Positions 1 through 10,018 of a DNA stretch of 64,000 nt are shown here, one piece after another. The translations under genes were made by a program, and so were the position numbers. Positions within the stretch are counted from its first letter, which is position 1. Every line of letters starts with the position of its first letter. The notes below the pieces were generated by a model, which worked only from the letters and a program-made list of their open reading frames with translations, made no database searches and was not told the origin of the DNA. The DNA lies in NCBI RefSeq assembly GCF_001898115.1, contig NZ_MKSQ01000010.1, positions 1-64,000 of the forward strand, written 5' to 3'. Origin of the DNA: Allobosea sp. 67-29. GTDB lineage: Bacteria > Pseudomonadota > Alphaproteobacteria > Rhizobiales > Beijerinckiaceae.

Positions 1-26
1 CCCGTCGCGTCACGCGGCGGGGTTTT
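1..26 (+). terminator. Intrinsic terminator of an upstream off-window gene
   Basis: A 9-bp stem (CCCGTCGCG pairing with CGCGGCGGG, one G-T pair) with a TCA loop is followed at once by GTTTT. This has the form of a rho-independent terminator for a plus-strand gene lying to the left of the window. Confidence 0.6.
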
Positions 27-286
27 CGCGTTATGGCCATGCCAACGCCTCGTCGCCACGTTCAATCCAGGATGGTGCCCAGCGTGCCGGCCAGCCCAGC
101 ACCCGCCGCGTATGGGGCCGGGCGTCAGTACGACCTTGCGCAGGGTAGCGGCGCATCTTCGGCAGGTCGGCCTGCCGTCCGAAAGGACAGGCTTCTCAGT
201 GGACCAATGCAGCGGCGGATCACTCCACCCTCCCCGGCATCCGAGCCTCGATGGCGTGGCAGCTTCAATGGGATCGGCAACCCCAT
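27..286. other. Left-edge stretch with no recognisable gene
   Basis: No reading frame here resembles a known protein. The plus-strand open frames are rich in Arg, Pro and Ser, as expected for chance frames in high-GC DNA, and they run into the antisense of the XRE regulator. I see no RNA gene or repeat. Confidence 0.4.
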
Positions 287-721
287 CTATCCGCTCCGGC
301 GGCCGTCGTTTCCGCTTTCCTTGAACCGGTTGAAGAGATCGAGCACCGCCTTTCGTTCGGCGGGATCGTCGAGCTGATTAAGGTCGATCAGAAACGGCTG
401 TCGCGCCGCCTTCGCCGAGCCCCGCTCCGTCGTGTCGGCGCGATAAGCCGCTTGTGCCCCGTCCGCGAAATGCGTCGGCGCCCGACAATCCAGCTCCATC
501 TCCGCGATCAGCTGGGCAAGCGTTTTGCCGTAGAGCGCGGCCAGCTTCAGGAGCTGCGCGATCGATAGCCGCTTGCGGCCGCTTTCCTGTTCGCTGACGA
601 GTTGCTGGCTCACGTCCAGCGCGGACGCGACTTGCTCTCCCGACATTCCGGCATTCTCGCGCAAGCGGCGCAGATGCGCACCGACGAGGATGTCCAGCTC
701 GCCGCGCGATCCTCTTGCCAA
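287..721 (-). CDS. XRE-family helix-turn-helix transcriptional regulator
   Basis: A 144-residue DNA-binding protein. An XRE/Cro-type helix-turn-helix spans about residues 14-68, with the typical core GEQVASALDVSQQLVSEQE followed by SGRKRLS. The C-terminal half has no recognised effector domain and ends in a charged helix (AERKAVLDLFNRFKES). The start is set by TTG at 721, which has an AAGGAG Shine-Dalgarno 7 bases upstream. An ATG at 811 would add about 30 basic, Cys-containing residues that do not look like protein. It is divergent from the DUF72 gene, so it could control that gene or itself; this is inference. Confidence 0.75.
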   Translation of the reverse strand: MARGSRGELDILVGAHLRRLRENAGMSGEQVASALDVSQQLVSEQESGRKRLSIAQLLKLAALYGKTLAQLIAEMELDCRAPTHFADGAQAAYRADTTERGSAKAARQPFLIDLNQLDDPAERKAVLDLFNRFKESGNDGRRSG

Positions 722-979
722 CGCCGCGCTCCTTCTTCGCGTGGAGGGGAGACGCTGGCGCAGCCGGCCGCAACATATGTAGGGTTGTGGTCTGCAAAGA
801 GTACGCGCCATTCGTGCGGGTCGGCGGCGGGCGGGTCGCCGTCAGTCGGCAAGGCCGGCGAAGATGGCGATGCTGACGAGGGCCGTCAGCATGGCCGGCG
901 TTTATGCGGCCGCGCTTGTTCACAAGGAGCGCGGCCGTTCTAAGCTTGGCCAGACATTCCAGGCCGCAGGAGGCGAGCA

Positions 980-1780
980 GTGGCGACGACAGGCAAGATC
1001 CACATCGGTATCGGCGGCTGGGTGTTCGAGCCCTGGCGGGGCACCTTCTATCCGGACGGTCTGGCCCAGAAGCGCGAGCTCGAATATGCCGCGAGCAAGC
1101 TGACCTCGATCGAGATCAACGGCACCTATTACGGCTCGCAGAAGCCCGAGAGCTTCGCCAGATGGCGCGAGGAGACGCCGGACGATTTCGTCTTCGCGCT
1201 GAAGGGTTCGCGCTTCTGCACCAATCGCCGCGTATTGGCGGAGGCCGGGCCGTCCGTGGAGAAGTTCCTGACCAGCGGCTTGACCGAACTCCGGCACAAA
1301 CTCGGGCCGATCAACTGGCAGTTCATGCCGACCAAGAAATTCGACCCGGAGGATTTCGAGGCCTTCCTGAAGCTGCTGCCGAAGGAGCTCGACGGAATCG
1401 CACTGCGCCATGCCGTCGAGGTCAGGCATGACAGCTTCCGTTCGCCAGATTTCGTCGCGCTGCTTCGCTCCTATGGCGTTGCAGCCATCACCTCGGCCGA
1501 TGCGGACTACACGCAGATCGCCGATGTGACGGCGCCCTTCGTCTATGCGCGGATCATGGGGACCAGGGAGGCCGAGCCGAAGGGCTATCCGGAAGCCGGC
1601 CTCTCGCGCTGGGCCAAGGCCGCACGGGATTGGGCCGAAGGCGGGGTGCCGGAGGGGCTCGATACGGTGGCACCGGCCGCAGCCAGGCAGGAGCGCGACG
1701 TGTTTCTCTATGTCATCAGCGGCGACAAGGTCCGTAATCCCGCCGCCGCGATGGAGCTGATCGCACGGACGAAGGGCTGA
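980..1780 (+). CDS. DUF72 (YecE-like) domain protein
   Basis: A 266-residue member of the DUF72/YecE family, whose fold is a TIM barrel of unknown biochemical role. Family hallmarks are visible: the N-terminal IGIGGWVFEPWRGTFYP, then SIEINGTYYGSQ, and later VEVRHDSF and AAITSADAD. The length is usual for the family. Translation starts at GTG 980 behind a perfect AGGAGG at 968-973 with a 6-base spacer. It stands alone between the divergent XRE gene and the convergent YbaK gene. Confidence 0.9.
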   Translation: MATTGKIHIGIGGWVFEPWRGTFYPDGLAQKRELEYAASKLTSIEINGTYYGSQKPESFARWREETPDDFVFALKGSRFCTNRRVLAEAGPSVEKFLTSGLTELRHKLGPINWQFMPTKKFDPEDFEAFLKLLPKELDGIALRHAVEVRHDSFRSPDFVALLRSYGVAAITSADADYTQIADVTAPFVYARIMGTREAEPKGYPEAGLSRWAKAARDWAEGGVPEGLDTVAPAAARQERDVFLYVISGDKVRNPAAAMELIARTKG

Positions 1781-1783
1781 GCC

Positions 1784-2272
1784 TCATTCCGCCGCCGCAG
1801 TCTCCTGCACGGCTTCCTGGCAGACATCGACCCATTCGGCCTGCGTGAGCTCGGCCATGCGCTGCGGTGCGATATGCAGCGCGCTGTGGGTCGAGCCCGC
1901 TGCCGGTACGACGACATCGAAGGCCCTGAGCGAGATGTCGCAATAGACCTTGAGCGGCGTGGCGAGCCCGAAGGGGCAGACGCCGCCGACCGGATGGCCG
2001 GTCAGGGCCTCGACCTCTTCGGGGCCAAGCATGCGCGGCTTGCCGCCGAGCGCGGCCTTGGCCTTCCTGTTGTCGAGGCGGGCGTCGCCGCGGGCGACGA
2101 CCAGCACGACCTCGTCGCCGATGCGCAACGACAAGGTCTTGGCGATCTGGCCAGGCTCCACCCCATGCGCAGCCGCGGCAAGCGGCACGGTGGCGCTGCT
2201 CTGTTCGGTGACGACAACGGCGATGTCGGGCGCGTGCTCGGCGAAGAAGGCGCGGACGGATTCGAGGCTCAT
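1784..2272 (-). CDS. YbaK/EbsC-family aminoacyl-tRNA deacylase
   Basis: A 162-residue single-domain protein of the YbaK/ProX editing family, which hydrolyses mischarged aminoacyl-tRNAs in trans. The conserved lysine sits in GQIAKTLSLR (Lys45), and the glycine-rich segment GGVCPFGL near residue 100 and the C-terminal GSTHSALHI match the family. Its ATG overlaps the stop of the small upstream membrane protein (ATGA, 2269-2272), so the two are probably translationally coupled. Substrate specificity cannot be read from sequence. Confidence 0.88.
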   Translation of the reverse strand: MSLESVRAFFAEHAPDIAVVVTEQSSATVPLAAAAHGVEPGQIAKTLSLRIGDEVVLVVARGDARLDNRKAKAALGGKPRMLGPEEVEALTGHPVGGVCPFGLATPLKVYCDISLRAFDVVVPAAGSTHSALHIAPQRMAELTQAEWVDVCQEAVQETAAAE

Positions 2273-2547
2273 CGGGCAATGCGGGCGGTTAGCAACAGGA
2301 TCAGCAGGCCGGCGATCGCCGGCACGCCGAAGACGACGAGGAAGACCGGTGCTTCCTCCATGATGGTGTAGCCCGCGCTGGCGACGCCGATCCAGAGATT
2401 GATCAAGGCGCCGACAAACCAGAGCGGCAGAAACAGCTTCACGGCGAAGGCTATCGGGCGCCCTGCCGAGATCGAAAGCCGCGGCGCCAGGACGAGCAGG
2501 ACCCCGAGCAGAGCAAAGCCGATGCCGATGACCTTGATCGTATGCAT
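2269..2547 (-). CDS. Small membrane protein, function unknown
   Basis: A 92-residue protein with three predicted hydrophobic segments (about residues 4-22, 33-53 and 66-88) and short loops. I do not recognise a family. It starts 3 bases after the stop of the LtrA-like gene and overlaps the YbaK-like gene by 4 bases, so all three probably form one transcript. The tight packing argues that it is a real gene. Confidence 0.7.
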   Translation of the reverse strand: MHTIKVIGIGFALLGVLLVLAPRLSISAGRPIAFAVKLFLPLWFVGALINLWIGVASAGYTIMEEAPVFLVVFGVPAIAGLLILLLTARIAR

Positions 2548-2550
2548 GGT

Positions 2551-3735
2551 TCAGGCCTCCTGCTGCCTGGGGCCGAGCGAGACGGCCTCCCAGGCCGCGA
2601 CGAGGATGAGGATCGCGGTCGCGCCCAGGCTGAAACCGAGCGGCGGCAACAGTCCCGCGCAGAACGTCAATAGGGCGATCAGCCCGAGCCCGACGAGATG
2701 CGAGAGCGGGAACCAGCCTGCCGTGACGCGCTTGAACAGCAGGTTGCCGAGGAGATAGCAGGCGGGCCCGCCGGCGACGGCGATCGCCATCTTCGCCTCG
2801 GTGTGGCCGAGCGGATGGGCGATGACGAGCTCGTCGCCGACCGCGACCAGGATGATGCCGGCGACCAGCAGGATATGCAGATAGGTATAGGCGATGCGCG
2901 CGATCCGCCCCGGATCGGCGGAATCGGCGATGAGCCGGCTGCCGCGTTCGGCGCCGATATGGAAATAGATCCACCACATCGCGACCGAGCTCAAAAAGGC
3001 GTTGGCGAAGGCGGCCAGATTGACGGCGGTGACCGGCAGCTTCGCGGCGGTGGCTCCGGTCATGATGATCGATTCACCCAGGGCGATGATGATGAAGAGC
3101 GCGCAGCGCTCGGCGAGATGGCCGCCCTCGACATCCCAATCGCCGGTCACCGAGCGGCCGAGGCCGGGAACCCGGAAGCCGGCGGCGGGACCGGCATATT
3201 CGATGCCGAGGGCGATCAGCCAGAGCGCGAAGCGCAGCGGGCCCTCGCTGAGGCCGCCGGCGATCCAGAACACCGCGGAGCAGCAGAGCCACAGCGTGAT
3301 CCGCTGGAAGTTGCGATAATTGGCCGGCGAAGCGCCTTTGAGGCTCACCGTCGTGAAGGCCGAGCGGGCGAGCTGCGTCGCGACATAGGCGCCTGCGAAG
3401 GCCAGACCGGTTTCGCCGAAGGCGCCGGGCAAGGCGCAGGACATGACCAGCCCGAGAAACATCAACCCGAACAGCAGCAGCCGGACGGGCGTCGTCTCGG
3501 GATCGAGCCAGTTCGTCACCCAGCTCGTATAGATCCAGACCCACCAGACGGCGCCGAGCAGAAAGGCGGCCTGCGCCAGACCGAGCCCGCTGAAATGCTC
3601 CAGCAGCGTGTGCGAGATCTGGGTGATGGCGAAGACGAAGACCAGGTCGAAGAACAGCTCGACGTAAGCGACTCTCGCATGCTGGTGCTCGACGCGCTCT
3701 CTGAGCAGCGCGCCGTGTTTGTGAGCTTTCGCCAT
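2551..3735 (-). CDS. Low temperature requirement protein A (LtrA) family membrane protein
   Basis: A 394-residue polytopic membrane protein. The LtrA signature [18 protein letters not shown] begins at residue 25, right after a His-rich charged N terminus, and many hydrophobic helices follow to the C terminus. LtrA was named from a cold-sensitive Listeria mutant, but its biochemical function is not established. It is first in a likely three-gene transcript with the small membrane protein and the YbaK-like deacylase. Confidence 0.85.
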   Translation of the reverse strand: MAKAHKHGALLRERVEHQHARVAYVELFFDLVFVFAITQISHTLLEHFSGLGLAQAAFLLGAVWWVWIYTSWVTNWLDPETTPVRLLLFGLMFLGLVMSCALPGAFGETGLAFAGAYVATQLARSAFTTVSLKGASPANYRNFQRITLWLCCSAVFWIAGGLSEGPLRFALWLIALGIEYAGPAAGFRVPGLGRSVTGDWDVEGGHLAERCALFIIIALGESIIMTGATAAKLPVTAVNLAAFANAFLSSVAMWWIYFHIGAERGSRLIADSADPGRIARIAYTYLHILLVAGIILVAVGDELVIAHPLGHTEAKMAIAVAGGPACYLLGNLLFKRVTAGWFPLSHLVGLGLIALLTFCAGLLPPLGFSLGATAILILVAAWEAVSLGPRQQEA

Positions 3736-3754
3736 GCGGACCCCCGGCCATCGA

Positions 3755-3774
3755 CCGCGCGATTCAGCGCGCGG
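3755..3774 (-). terminator. GC-rich hairpin downstream of purH
   Basis: A perfect 7-bp stem (CCGCGCG/CGCGCGG) with a 6-base loop lies in the 75-bp gap between the end of purH and the start of the LtrA gene, both on the minus strand. No T-tract follows, so a terminator role is tentative. Confidence 0.3.
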
Positions 3775-3810
3775 CCCGTTGCCGAGCCTGTTCCGCGACC
3801 TGTGCCGCCG

Positions 3811-5403
3811 TCAATGGCGGAAGTGGCGGTGCCCGGTGAAGACCATGGCGAGGCCGGCCTCGTCGGCGGCCTTGATCACCTCGTCGTCGCGCATCGAGCC
3901 GCCGGGCTGGATCACCGCCGTCGCGCCGGCTTCCGCGGCGGCCAGCAGGCCGTCGGCGAAGGGGAAGAAGGCGTCGGAGGCGACGACCGAGCCCTTGGCG
4001 AGGCTCTTGGGCAAACCCGCCGTCTTCGCGGCCTCCGCTGCCTTCCAGGCGGCGATGCGCGAGGAATCGACGCGGCTCATCTGGCCGGCGCCGATGCCCA
4101 CGGTCGCGAGATCCCGGGCGTAGACGATGGCGTTCGACTTGACGTGCTTGGCGACGCGGAAGGCGAAGCGCAGATCGGCCAGTTCCCGCTCGCTCGGCTG
4201 GCGCTTCGTCACGACCTTGAGTTCCATGTCGTCGACGACGGCATTGTCGCGCGACTGGACGAGGAAGCCGCCGGCAACGGTACGCAGCGACAGGCCCGGC
4301 GCGCGGACATCCGGCAGGCCGCCGGTCAGCAGCAGGCGCAGGTTCTTCTTGGCGGCGATCAGGGCGATCGCCTCCTCCTCGGCATCGGGGGCGATGATGA
4401 CCTCGGTGAAGACCTCGACGATCTTCTTCGCAGCCTCGGCATCGAGCGTGCGGTTCAGCGCGACGATGCCGCCGAAAGCCGAGACGGGGTCGCAGCGCAG
4501 CGCGCGCTCATAGGCCTCGAGCAGCGAGCCGCCGGCCGCGACGCCGCAGGGGTTGGCGTGCTTGACGATGACGCAGGCGGCCGAGGCCTTCGGATCGAAC
4601 TCGGCGACGCATTCGAAGGCTGAATCGGTGTCGTTGATGTTGTTGTAGGAGAGCTGCTTGCCCTGGACCTGGCGGGCGGTGGAGACGCCGGGCCGGTTTT
4701 CCGGGGTGCGGTAGAAGGCTGCCCACTGATGCGGGTTCTCGCCATAGCGCATGGTCTCGGCCAGTGCACCGCCGAGCGCGCGGAAGGCCGGTGCGGTATC
4801 GCCCAGCTCATTGGCGAACCAGTTCGAGATCGCCGCGTCATAGGCCGCCGTGCGGGCATAGGCCTTCTGGGCGAGCTTGCGGCGCAGCGTCAGCGTGGTG
4901 GCGCCCTTCTGGGCCTCGAGATCGGCGAGAACGGAGGGGTAATCGGCCGGCTCGACCACGACGGCGACGTCGTGATGGTTCTTGGCGGCGGCGCGGATCA
5001 TCGCGGGGCCGCCGATATCGATGTTCTCGATGCAGTCGTCATAGGGCTTAGCCGCAGCGACCGTCGCCTCGAACGGGTAGAGGTTCACCACGAGCAGGTC
5101 GATCGGCTGGATGCCGTGGCCGAGCATCGAGGCCTGATGCTCAGGATGCGAGCGGATGGCGAGCAGGCCGCCATGCACCTTCGGATGCAGCGTCTTGACC
5201 CGGCCGTCCATCATCTCGGGGAAGCCGGTGAGGTCGGAGACGTCCGAGACCGGCAGGCCGGCCTCAGCGATCGCTTTGGCGGTGCCGCCGGTCGAGACCA
5301 GCGCGATGCCGAGCTTGTGCAAGGCGCGGGCGAAATCGATCAGGCCGGTCTTGTCGGAAACGGAAAGGAGAGCGCGTTCGACGCGGCGAAGCTCATTCGG
5401 CAT
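3811..5403 (-). CDS. purH: Bifunctional AICAR formyltransferase/IMP cyclohydrolase
   Basis: A 530-residue cytosolic enzyme catalysing the last two steps of de novo IMP synthesis. The N-terminal MGS-like cyclohydrolase domain (about residues 8-150) carries [10 protein letters not shown] and [18 protein letters not shown]. The larger C-terminal AICAR transformylase domain has [13 protein letters not shown], the Lys-His pair in IVKHANPCG, and ends in [14 protein letters not shown]. Length is standard. It lies downstream of the heparinase-like gene and rsmB on the same strand. Confidence 0.97.
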   Translation of the reverse strand: MPNELRRVERALLSVSDKTGLIDFARALHKLGIALVSTGGTAKAIAEAGLPVSDVSDLTGFPEMMDGRVKTLHPKVHGGLLAIRSHPEHQASMLGHGIQPIDLLVVNLYPFEATVAAAKPYDDCIENIDIGGPAMIRAAAKNHHDVAVVVEPADYPSVLADLEAQKGATTLTLRRKLAQKAYARTAAYDAAISNWFANELGDTAPAFRALGGALAETMRYGENPHQWAAFYRTPENRPGVSTARQVQGKQLSYNNINDTDSAFECVAEFDPKASAACVIVKHANPCGVAAGGSLLEAYERALRCDPVSAFGGIVALNRTLDAEAAKKIVEVFTEVIIAPDAEEEAIALIAAKKNLRLLLTGGLPDVRAPGLSLRTVAGGFLVQSRDNAVVDDMELKVVTKRQPSERELADLRFAFRVAKHVKSNAIVYARDLATVGIGAGQMSRVDSSRIAAWKAAEAAKTAGLPKSLAKGSVVASDAFFPFADGLLAAAEAGATAVIQPGGSMRDDEVIKAADEAGLAMVFTGHRHFRH

Positions 5404-5497
5404 CGGGATCAGGTCCGGCTGTCATTGCAGGGGTAGGCAATCGCGCGCGAGCTATCATGCTGCGGCGCGAAAGGCAAAAGCAGCCGCCGCAGAACCG

Positions 5498-7246
5498 TCA
5501 CGCCTCGGGTTCGGTTTCGGTCTCCGGCCCCTGCCGCTCGGCCAGCAGCGACGCCAGCGTCTGGCCCGCGCGCGGATTGGCGGCGCTGATCCGGCTGAGC
5601 CGCCAGGCGATGCGCGGCGTCGCCACGGCGTCGAAGGCGACGACGAGCTGCTCGGTCTTCCGCCGGCCGTCGGCGGCGGCGAGGAAGAGGCTCTCTTCGA
5701 TGGCGAGCGGCAGCCCGCCGGCCTCGAAGCTCCAGACCTCTCCGGAGGCCAGCGCCAACAGCGCCCCGGTGCCTTCCCGCACCAGGCTGGCGCGGACGTT
5801 CGGGTGCAGGTGGAAGCGGGCGGCCGCTGGCATGCCCGCCTGGGCCACGGCCAGCGCGACCTCGTCCTCGCCCGCCAGCACGGCGCCGTCCCGGGACAGC
5901 AGCAGCCGACGCGTATGCGTCGCGCCCAGGCGGCGATAACCGTCATGGCTGCCGACCCATTCGGGTCCGTCGGCGCCGTCCTGCCGGGCGACGCGGACAT
6001 CGGAGGGTCCGGAGATCAGGCGCATTTCGCCCAGCACCCTGCCGAAATTCGCGCTGGAGCGATCGTCGAGCACAAGGGCGGAATGGGCGGCGGTGCTGCG
6101 GGCAGCGAGCCGCAGCTCGGGCGGGCCGAAGCGGCTCGCGCCGCAATTGACGATGATGCGTTGCGTACCGCTTGAAAACTCGAAGGAGAGGCAACCGGCA
6201 TGGGCCTCGGTCGAATAGGCGCCGCGCGGCGGCGCACCGGCGTCGATCACCACGACGCTGCGCTCGGCCGCAAGACGGCTGTAGCCGGAATAGCCGGCAT
6301 GCTCGGTCGGACGGCCGCGCGCGTCATCATAGGCGGCGAGCGTGGCCATCAAGTCGGGCGGAGTCGTGCCCATGCCGTTGAACAGCGCGAGCGCGCCGTC
6401 GCCGTGCCGGAACAGCCGCAGATGCGGCATCATCCGCTCGATCGCCGTCAGCACGCCGCGCGGCGGCTCGAGGCCGCGGGTGGCGAAGGTCTCGCGCAGC
6501 GGCAGCAGATCGAGCAGGAAATCGATCAGCAGCCGCGGATTGCGCGAAAGGTGTCCGCCATCGGGCAGGATCTGTTCGTCGAGCTCGTCCGACAGCAGCG
6601 CCTCGGCCCGGCGCCTGCGCGCATCCTGGCCGTCCAGGCAAATGGCGGCGAGGCTGACGGCGATCAGGCCGTTGATCCGGTCGGCACCCTCGACCGCGCC
6701 GGCCAGCGACAGGCTCACCCGGTCCGACAGGCGCGAGACATGGCGCAGGAAGCGGTCGTAGAAGGCATGGTCGGCGCCTTCCAGCAGCAGCGGAGAATGG
6801 GACAGGAAGGAGATCAGCCGCCGTGCCGCCACGGCCGGGCGCCGGGCGACGTCGCCGCGGTCGTGCCGCCTGGCGATGAATTCCTCGACGAGGCTGCGTG
6901 CATTGGCGCGGGCGATCGCGGTATCCGCGGCGCGCATGTGGCGCAACCAGCCGAAGCCGTGAAGCGCCTCCGCCCAGGCCTCGGTCGGCGCGGCGACGTC
7001 GAAAGGCGATTCGCCATGGGTGCGGACGGTGCGGCCGGCGAAAGCGTAGTAGCCGGCATAGAAGTCGCCGGCCGTGGTCGGGTCGGCGGTGCGCAGGTCA
7101 TGCGGTGCGAACAGCAGGCGGGACGCCGCCTTGCGGCCGAAGGGCCAGAGCCTGCGCGTCGCGCCGACGAGATGGCCACGGCTGCGCCGCGCCGCCCGTC
7201 CGATTGCGGCCTGGGCCAATCCCCGACGCTCAGACCAGGCGCTCAA
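5498..7246 (-). CDS. Heparinase II/III-family protein
   Basis: A 582-residue protein of the heparinase II/III family. The N-terminal two thirds are helical, as in the (alpha/alpha) toroid of the family, and the C-terminal part (from about residue 330) matches the heparinase II/III C-terminal beta-sandwich (HAGCLSFEFSSGTQRIIVNCG). Family members act on polysaccharides, but many alphaproteobacterial copies beside rsmB and purH have no known substrate. No signal peptide is evident. The start is TTG 7246. A link to cell-envelope polysaccharide is inference only. Confidence 0.85.
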   Translation of the reverse strand: MSAWSERRGLAQAAIGRAARRSRGHLVGATRRLWPFGRKAASRLLFAPHDLRTADPTTAGDFYAGYYAFAGRTVRTHGESPFDVAAPTEAWAEALHGFGWLRHMRAADTAIARANARSLVEEFIARRHDRGDVARRPAVAARRLISFLSHSPLLLEGADHAFYDRFLRHVSRLSDRVSLSLAGAVEGADRINGLIAVSLAAICLDGQDARRRRAEALLSDELDEQILPDGGHLSRNPRLLIDFLLDLLPLRETFATRGLEPPRGVLTAIERMMPHLRLFRHGDGALALFNGMGTTPPDLMATLAAYDDARGRPTEHAGYSGYSRLAAERSVVVIDAGAPPRGAYSTEAHAGCLSFEFSSGTQRIIVNCGASRFGPPELRLAARSTAAHSALVLDDRSSANFGRVLGEMRLISGPSDVRVARQDGADGPEWVGSHDGYRRLGATHTRRLLLSRDGAVLAGEDEVALAVAQAGMPAAARFHLHPNVRASLVREGTGALLALASGEVWSFEAGGLPLAIEESLFLAAADGRRKTEQLVVAFDAVATPRIAWRLSRISAANPRAGQTLASLLAERQGPETETEPEA

Positions 7247-7331
7247 ATCCCTGAAAGCTCCGTCTCGGGCGCGGAGTCAGCCCGCCCGAATCATCAAGAC
7301 GCGACCATCGCGCCGCGCGAATCCGCTTTCG

Positions 7332-8696
7332 TCATAGCCTGATCAGGCGGCTTGCGTAAAATCCCGCCCATCCCGACAGCCGCGGGGTTTCGCCCGGCAA
7401 TTGCTGCGGCAGGGTGCGGATATCGCCATGCGCGTCGATGGCGGCGCTCAAACCGCCGATTTCGGCAGCGCTCGCGCCGGCGCGACGAAACTGGGGATGG
7501 CGGGCGAGGAAGGCGTTGATCTGCATCTCGCCTTCCTGCGGCTCGAGCGAACAGGTGCAGTAGACGAGCTGGCCGCCTTGCCTGGTCAGCGCCGCAGCGG
7601 CATCGAGCAGCTTCGCCTGCAGGGCGCCGAGACGGTCGCGATCCTCGGCCGTCTTGGTCCAGGCGACGTCGGGGTGGCGGCGGATCGTTCCCGTCGCGCT
7701 GCAGGGCGCGTCGAGCAGCACGGCGTCGAAGGGCTCGGCCCGCCAGCTCGCCGCATCGGCGGTGACGATCTCGGCGGAGAGCCCGAGGCGCTGGAGATTA
7801 GCCCTGAGACGGCGCAGGCGCGGGGCGGAGCGGTCGAGTGCCGTGACACTGGCGCCGGCCGCCGCGATCTGTGCGGTCTTGCCGCCGGGCGCGGCGCAGA
7901 GATCGGCGACGCGCTGCCCCGGAGCGGGCGAGATCAGCTTCACCGGCAGGGCGGCGGCGGCGTCCTGGACCCACCACGCACCCTCCGCGTAGCCGGGCAG
8001 GCTCGCGATCGCCTGGCGTTCGCGCAGACGGATCGAGCCCGTCGGCAGCAGGATGCCGCCAAGCCTGTCGGCCCAGAGAGCCGGATCGGCCTTGGCCGTG
8101 ACGTCAAGCGGCGGTTCCTCGCGATGGCTCAGCGCGATGGCGAGGGCGGCCTCCTCACCATAGGCAGCGCGCCAGCCTTCGGCCAGCCAGTCAGGCGTGT
8201 CGCGAAACGGGTCGGCGTCGGCCTCGGCGAGGATCGCGTCGCGCTCGCGGGCGATGCGGCGCAACAATGCGTTGCCGAGCGCGGCATAGCGGGCCGAGCG
8301 CGGGTCCTCGTGCAGATGGCGGATGGCGAGATCGACGGCGGCATGGTCCGGCACGTCGAGGAAAAGGATCTGCGCGGCCGCGGCCGTCAGGATCGGCTCG
8401 AACAGGCCGGAGCGGCGCGGGCTGCCGCGGTCGAGCCGCTCGTCGAGCGCCTGGCGGATCGTGCCGAGCCGGCGGAACGCGGTGACCGCGATGGCGCGGA
8501 CGAGGCCGGCATCGGCAGAATCGAGGCCCGCTTCCGGAACCAGGCGATCCAGGGTCTCGTCGAGCGCGACGCGGGCGCGCAGCACCTCGTCGATGACATG
8601 GGCGGCAAGCCGGCGCGCCGGCAGGCCGGGTGCGTGGGATTCCGGTTCGGCTGCCTGCTCGGGCGATCTGTGGCGGGACGTCATGCGATCGGCCAT
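7332..8696 (-). CDS. rsmB: RsmB-family rRNA (cytosine-C5)-methyltransferase
   Basis: A 454-residue AdoMet-dependent RNA methyltransferase. The N-terminal NusB-like helical domain (about residues 25-155) is followed by the Rossmann methyltransferase domain, with motif I DLCAAPGGKTAQIAAAG, motif IV LLDAPCSATGTIRRHPDV and motif VI TCSLEPQEGE. The two cysteines in APCS and TCS are the catalytic pair of m5C methyltransferases. I chose ATG 8696, one base after the htpX stop. A second in-frame ATG lies at 8684. Assignment to 16S C967 rests on the NusB-fused architecture. Confidence 0.9.
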   Translation of the reverse strand: MADRMTSRHRSPEQAAEPESHAPGLPARRLAAHVIDEVLRARVALDETLDRLVPEAGLDSADAGLVRAIAVTAFRRLGTIRQALDERLDRGSPRRSGLFEPILTAAAAQILFLDVPDHAAVDLAIRHLHEDPRSARYAALGNALLRRIARERDAILAEADADPFRDTPDWLAEGWRAAYGEEAALAIALSHREEPPLDVTAKADPALWADRLGGILLPTGSIRLRERQAIASLPGYAEGAWWVQDAAAALPVKLISPAPGQRVADLCAAPGGKTAQIAAAGASVTALDRSAPRLRRLRANLQRLGLSAEIVTADAASWRAEPFDAVLLDAPCSATGTIRRHPDVAWTKTAEDRDRLGALQAKLLDAAAALTRQGGQLVYCTCSLEPQEGEMQINAFLARHPQFRRAGASAAEIGGLSAAIDAHGDIRTLPQQLPGETPRLSGWAGFYASRLIRL

Positions 8697-8697
8697 C

Positions 8698-9645
8698 TCA
8701 ACCCCAGGGGCCCGGCTGGCGCGGAGGCTCGCCGCCGGCGCTGCGCGCGCCCCAGGGGCTGCCATGCGCCTGGCCGGTGAAGCTGGGCGCGGCGGGGCCG
8801 CGGCCCACGCCCATGGCGCGGGCCTGCTCCATCAGCGCGGCGATGCGGTTGCCGGTGTCGGGATGGGTCGAGAACAGATTATCCATGCCGCCGCCGGTCA
8901 GGGGATTGATGATGAACATGTGCGCCGTAGCAGGATGAGCCTCGGCTGTCTCGCTGGGATTATGCTGGACGCCGGCCGCGATCTTGGCGAGCGCGTCGGC
9001 GAGCCAGACCGGATTGCCGGCGATCTGGCCGCCGAGCCGGTCGGCCTCGTATTCGCGCGAGCGCGAGATCGCCATCTGGATCAGCGCCGCCGCCATCGGC
9101 GCGAGGATCGAAAGCAGGATCTGGACGATGAAATTCGGCCGGTTGTCGCGCGAGCCGAAGAACATGCCGAAGGTGACGAGCGAGGAGATCGCGCCGGCGA
9201 AGGTCGCGGTGATCGTCATGGTCAGCGTGTCGTGGTTCTTGATATGCGCCAGCTCGTGCGCCATCACGCCCGCCAACTCCTCATAGGTCAGCGTCCGCAG
9301 GATGCCGGTCGTCGCCGCGACGGCCGCGTTCTCCGGATTGCGGCCGGTGGCGAAGGCGTTGGGCTGGTCCTCCTGGATCAGGTAGACGCGCGGCATCGGC
9401 ATCTTGGCGCGGGCCGCGAGGTCGCGCACCATGCGATAGAGCTCAGGCGCGCTGCGCTCGTCGACCTCCTGGGCATTGTGGGCCGCGAGTGCCAGCCGGT
9501 CGGAGTTCCAGTAGCTGAAGAGATTGGTGCCGGCGGCGAAGACCAGCGCGAGCAGCATGCCGCCGCTGCCGCCGAGCAGGTAGCCGACGGCGAGAAACAG
9601 CGCGGTCAAACCCGCCATCAGCATGCCGGTCCTGATGTAGTTCAT
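8698..9645 (-). CDS. htpX: Membrane zinc metalloprotease HtpX
   Basis: A 315-residue M48-family membrane protease that degrades misfolded inner-membrane proteins. Two hydrophobic segments occupy residues 1-45. The zinc-binding HELAH in [12 protein letters not shown] follows, then two more hydrophobic segments, then [10 protein letters not shown], which supplies the third zinc ligand Glu. A Gly/Pro-rich tail ([17 protein letters not shown]) is typical of alphaproteobacterial HtpX. ATG 9645 is preceded by AAGGAG. It is followed directly by rsmB, suggesting one transcript. Confidence 0.95.
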   Translation of the reverse strand: MNYIRTGMLMAGLTALFLAVGYLLGGSGGMLLALVFAAGTNLFSYWNSDRLALAAHNAQEVDERSAPELYRMVRDLAARAKMPMPRVYLIQEDQPNAFATGRNPENAAVAATTGILRTLTYEELAGVMAHELAHIKNHDTLTMTITATFAGAISSLVTFGMFFGSRDNRPNFIVQILLSILAPMAAALIQMAISRSREYEADRLGGQIAGNPVWLADALAKIAAGVQHNPSETAEAHPATAHMFIINPLTGGGMDNLFSTHPDTGNRIAALMEQARAMGVGRGPAAPSFTGQAHGSPWGARSAGGEPPRQPGPWG

Positions 9646-9769
9646 TCTGGCTCCTTCGCTGCCGCCGCGAAAAAAAGGACAGATTCTCTCGCAGATGCCG
9701 GTTTGCCGTCCTATGTGGTGAGCACCGGCCCGGTCCTGCAAGTCCGGCCCGCAACGGAGGCGCGCCACG

Positions 9770-9988
9770 ATGCCCGACAATGCCAGCGATGCCATGCCTG
9801 CAGCCGCTTCGGAGAAGGTGCTTTCGCCGGCGGCGAAGCGCGCCCTGGAAGAGGCGCAGGCGCGGCGTGCGGCAATCGACGCCCATGCGGCCGAGGTGGC
9901 GCGCCAGCGCGAGGTGAACGGACGTGGCGGGCTGGAGCCGGTCCGCTACGACGATTGGGAAGTGAAGGGCATCGCGAGCGATTTCTGA
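9770..9988 (+). CDS. DUF1674 / SdhAF4-type succinate dehydrogenase assembly factor
   Basis: A 72-residue protein ending in the DUF1674 signature [22 protein letters not shown]. Mitochondrial SDHAF4 shares this C-terminal motif and binds flavinylated SdhA before it joins SdhB. By homology this protein should assist SDH assembly; that is known for the family, not shown here. The N-terminal half is Ala/Glu-rich and probably helical. It is divergent from htpX and lies about 15 kb from sdhCDAB. Confidence 0.85.
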   Translation: MPDNASDAMPAAASEKVLSPAAKRALEEAQARRAAIDAHAAEVARQREVNGRGGLEPVRYDDWEVKGIASDF

Positions 9989-10018
9989 AGGCGGCGCGCC
10001 GGCAGGGCGCTGGCCGCG

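Noticed and set aside
33-377. Possible small gene at the left edge
   Set aside because: Arg/Pro/Ser-rich composition, no ribosome site, and its end overlaps the XRE regulator antisense.
2698-4623. Long plus-strand open frame of about 640 codons
   Set aside because: It is antisense to LtrA and purH, is rich in Asp, Arg, Gly and Gln with no domain, and arises from high GC at codon position 3 of the real genes.
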